From contig NZ_CP013480.3 of assembly GCF_001465545.3 (NCBI RefSeq), positions 1,116,001 to 1,180,000 on the forward strand: a stretch of 64,000 nucleotides of DNA. The letters run 5' to 3'. The position numbers and the translations under genes are program-made. This stretch comes from Pandoraea norimbergensis (GTDB lineage Bacteria; Pseudomonadota; Gammaproteobacteria; Burkholderiales; Burkholderiaceae). The notes under the pieces are model-generated. The model was given only the letters and a program-made list of their open reading frames with translations, ran no database searches and was not told the DNA's origin. Shown one piece after another: positions 63,182-64,000 of the stretch; position 1 is the stretch's first letter; every line of letters begins with the position of its first letter.

Positions 63182-63901
63182 ATGACTGCTACTGCTCGCT
63201 CTCCACGTTTGCGCTTCGCGGCTGCGAGCGTTCTGGCGGGCTGGCTGCTGGGCGGTATGTTCAGCATGGCACTCGAATGTGCCGTTGCAGCGCCACTTCA
63301 GGCGCAGTCGTTTGATCTCCCGGAGCTGCCTTTGAAGGACGCGCTCGCCCGCTTCGATGCGCTGACCCGCATGTCTGTCTTCTACCCGTCTGCACTGGTA
63401 GAAGGGCGTCGCTCGCACGCCGTCTCGGGGATCTACTCGCCGGGCGAAGCGCTCAACGAATTGCTCGAAGGCACCGGCGTGATGGCCGAAGCCACGGCGC
63501 AGAACGCGTTTGTTCTCGCGCCGCTGGGGCGTGCCGATGCCGATACACAAGGCGAGATGGACCGTAGTGCCGCCCGGGCCGCCACGAACTATCACGCGCG
63601 TTTGCAGGGCAAGGTGTTGCAGGCGTTGTGTGCGGCGCCGTCGCTCTCGCCGGGCGAGTATCGATTGGCCATGACGGTTCAGGTTGGCCCGAACGCACGG
63701 GTGGCGCAGGTTCGTCTGCTCGATACGACCGGCGACGGCCGCCGCGACGCCGCTATCTTGCGTCGTTTGCAGGGCCTCGATGTCGGCAGCACGCCGGCCG
63801 ACACGTCGCGGCCGTTCGTTCTGCTTCTGGTGAGCGCCGATTGTCAGGCGAACCCGTCCGCGTGTGCTCATTCGCCGTGTCAGGCGACAACGGAGCGATA
63901 G
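63182..63901 (+). CDS. STN-domain signalling protein without beta-barrel (VreA-like)
   Basis: A 239-residue exported protein. After the signal region comes a secretin/TonB short N-terminal domain (FDLPELPLKDALARFDALTR ... SPGEALNELLEGTGV, residues 42-105), the domain by which TonB-dependent receptors contact anti-sigma factors. In place of a barrel there is a TonB-C-like region (YHARLQGKVLQAL ... GRRDAAILRRLQGLD, residues 140-205). This layout matches VreA of P. aeruginosa, part of the VreA-VreI-VreR cell-surface signalling system. It directly abuts the ECF sigma gene with no gap. Confidence 0.82.
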   Translation: MTATARSPRLRFAAASVLAGWLLGGMFSMALECAVAAPLQAQSFDLPELPLKDALARFDALTRMSVFYPSALVEGRRSHAVSGIYSPGEALNELLEGTGVMAEATAQNAFVLAPLGRADADTQGEMDRSAARAATNYHARLQGKVLQALCAAPSLSPGEYRLAMTVQVGPNARVAQVRLLDTTGDGRRDAAILRRLQGLDVGSTPADTSRPFVLLLVSADCQANPSACAHSPCQATTER

Positions 63902-64000
63902 ATGGTCGACACGCCCCGATCCTTCCTGCGCGATTTGCTGACGCAGCGTTATGAGGACCTCAAACGCAAGCTGACCTGGCGTCTCGGGTCGGCGGAACTC
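63902..64000 (+). CDS. ECF sigma factor, N-terminal fragment
   Basis: The first 33 codons of a FecI-type extracytoplasmic function sigma-70 factor: SFLRDLLTQRYEDLKRKLT followed by WRLGSAEL is the region 2.1 start of the family. The frame is cut by the window edge. It starts one base after the STN gene stop, so the two are co-translated. By analogy with VreI, an anti-sigma gene should follow outside the window, and the sigma factor should activate the TPS operon. Confidence 0.85.
   Translation, partial: MVDTPRSFLRDLLTQRYEDLKRKLTWRLGSAEL

Overview
The window looks like about 64 kb of chromosome from a high-GC betaproteobacterium of the Burkholderiaceae. Gene content and protein style (OxyR-KatA-Dps, HemP, Bfd, TonB-ExbB-ExbD, Burkholderia-type porin) fit Pandoraea or a close relative; the genus is an inference. 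Housekeeping genes dominate the first 27 kb and accessory or catabolic genes the rest.

Region 1 (1-10300): tRNA queuosine genes (tgt partial, queA), recG, and an oxidative-stress block of oxyR, a 27-codon small ORF, katA and dps. An OxyR-like site and hairpins lie between oxyR and katA. Region 2 (10400-18400) is an iron and haem block: GlcG/HbpS-like protein, hemP and bfd (each behind a Fur-like box), tonB-exbB-exbD, bacterioferritin, plus osmC, a pirin and murI. A possible 20-residue hydrophobic peptide gene lies between bfd and tonB. Region 3 (18600-27070): fumarase, two membrane proteins, acs, and a DUF4212/SSS symporter pair probably taking up acetate or a related carboxylate, ending at tRNA-Ser(GGA) and its terminator.

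Region 4 (27070-32740) is a low-density accessory island. It carries a PAAR protein, a zinc amidase and a membrane-anchored putative immunity protein in one tight operon, which reads as a type VI secretion effector module. The tRNA-Ser terminator sequence recurs about 3.1 kb away, so the module sits between direct repeats. The rest holds AT-rich orphans and one small gene behind a strongly folded leader.

Region 5 (32740-49050) is a large aromatic-degradation cluster: porin, MFS carrier, two different Rieske oxygenase alpha subunits sharing one reductase and one ferredoxin, two class III extradiol dioxygenases (one with a LigA-like small subunit), two alpha/beta hydrolases, a 2-keto-4-pentenoate hydratase, a 2-hydroxyacid dehydrogenase, an aspartate-dehydrogenase-like protein, two GntR regulators and one LysR regulator. 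A shared 12-bp palindrome-like site (ACTGYATACAGT) precedes three of its operons. The natural substrate cannot be read from sequence; a two-ring or N-containing aromatic compound is a reasonable guess.

Region 6 (49100-54400): a stand-alone TIG-domain protein, an IS21-family element that has replaced the C-terminus of an outer-membrane protein gene, a class A acid phosphatase and a secreted hypothetical protein.

Region 7 (54684-64000) links a two-partner secretion transporter (TpsB) to a dedicated energising complex: a DUF2341-LamG-ExbB fusion, ExbD and a TonB-like protein. A putative porin, a coiled-coil periplasmic protein and a YbjN protein follow, then an STN-domain protein directly abutting an ECF sigma factor cut by the window edge. 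The layout resembles the Pseudomonas aeruginosa Pdt two-partner secretion and VreA-VreI signalling loci, here brought together. The secreted TpsA partner is not in the window.
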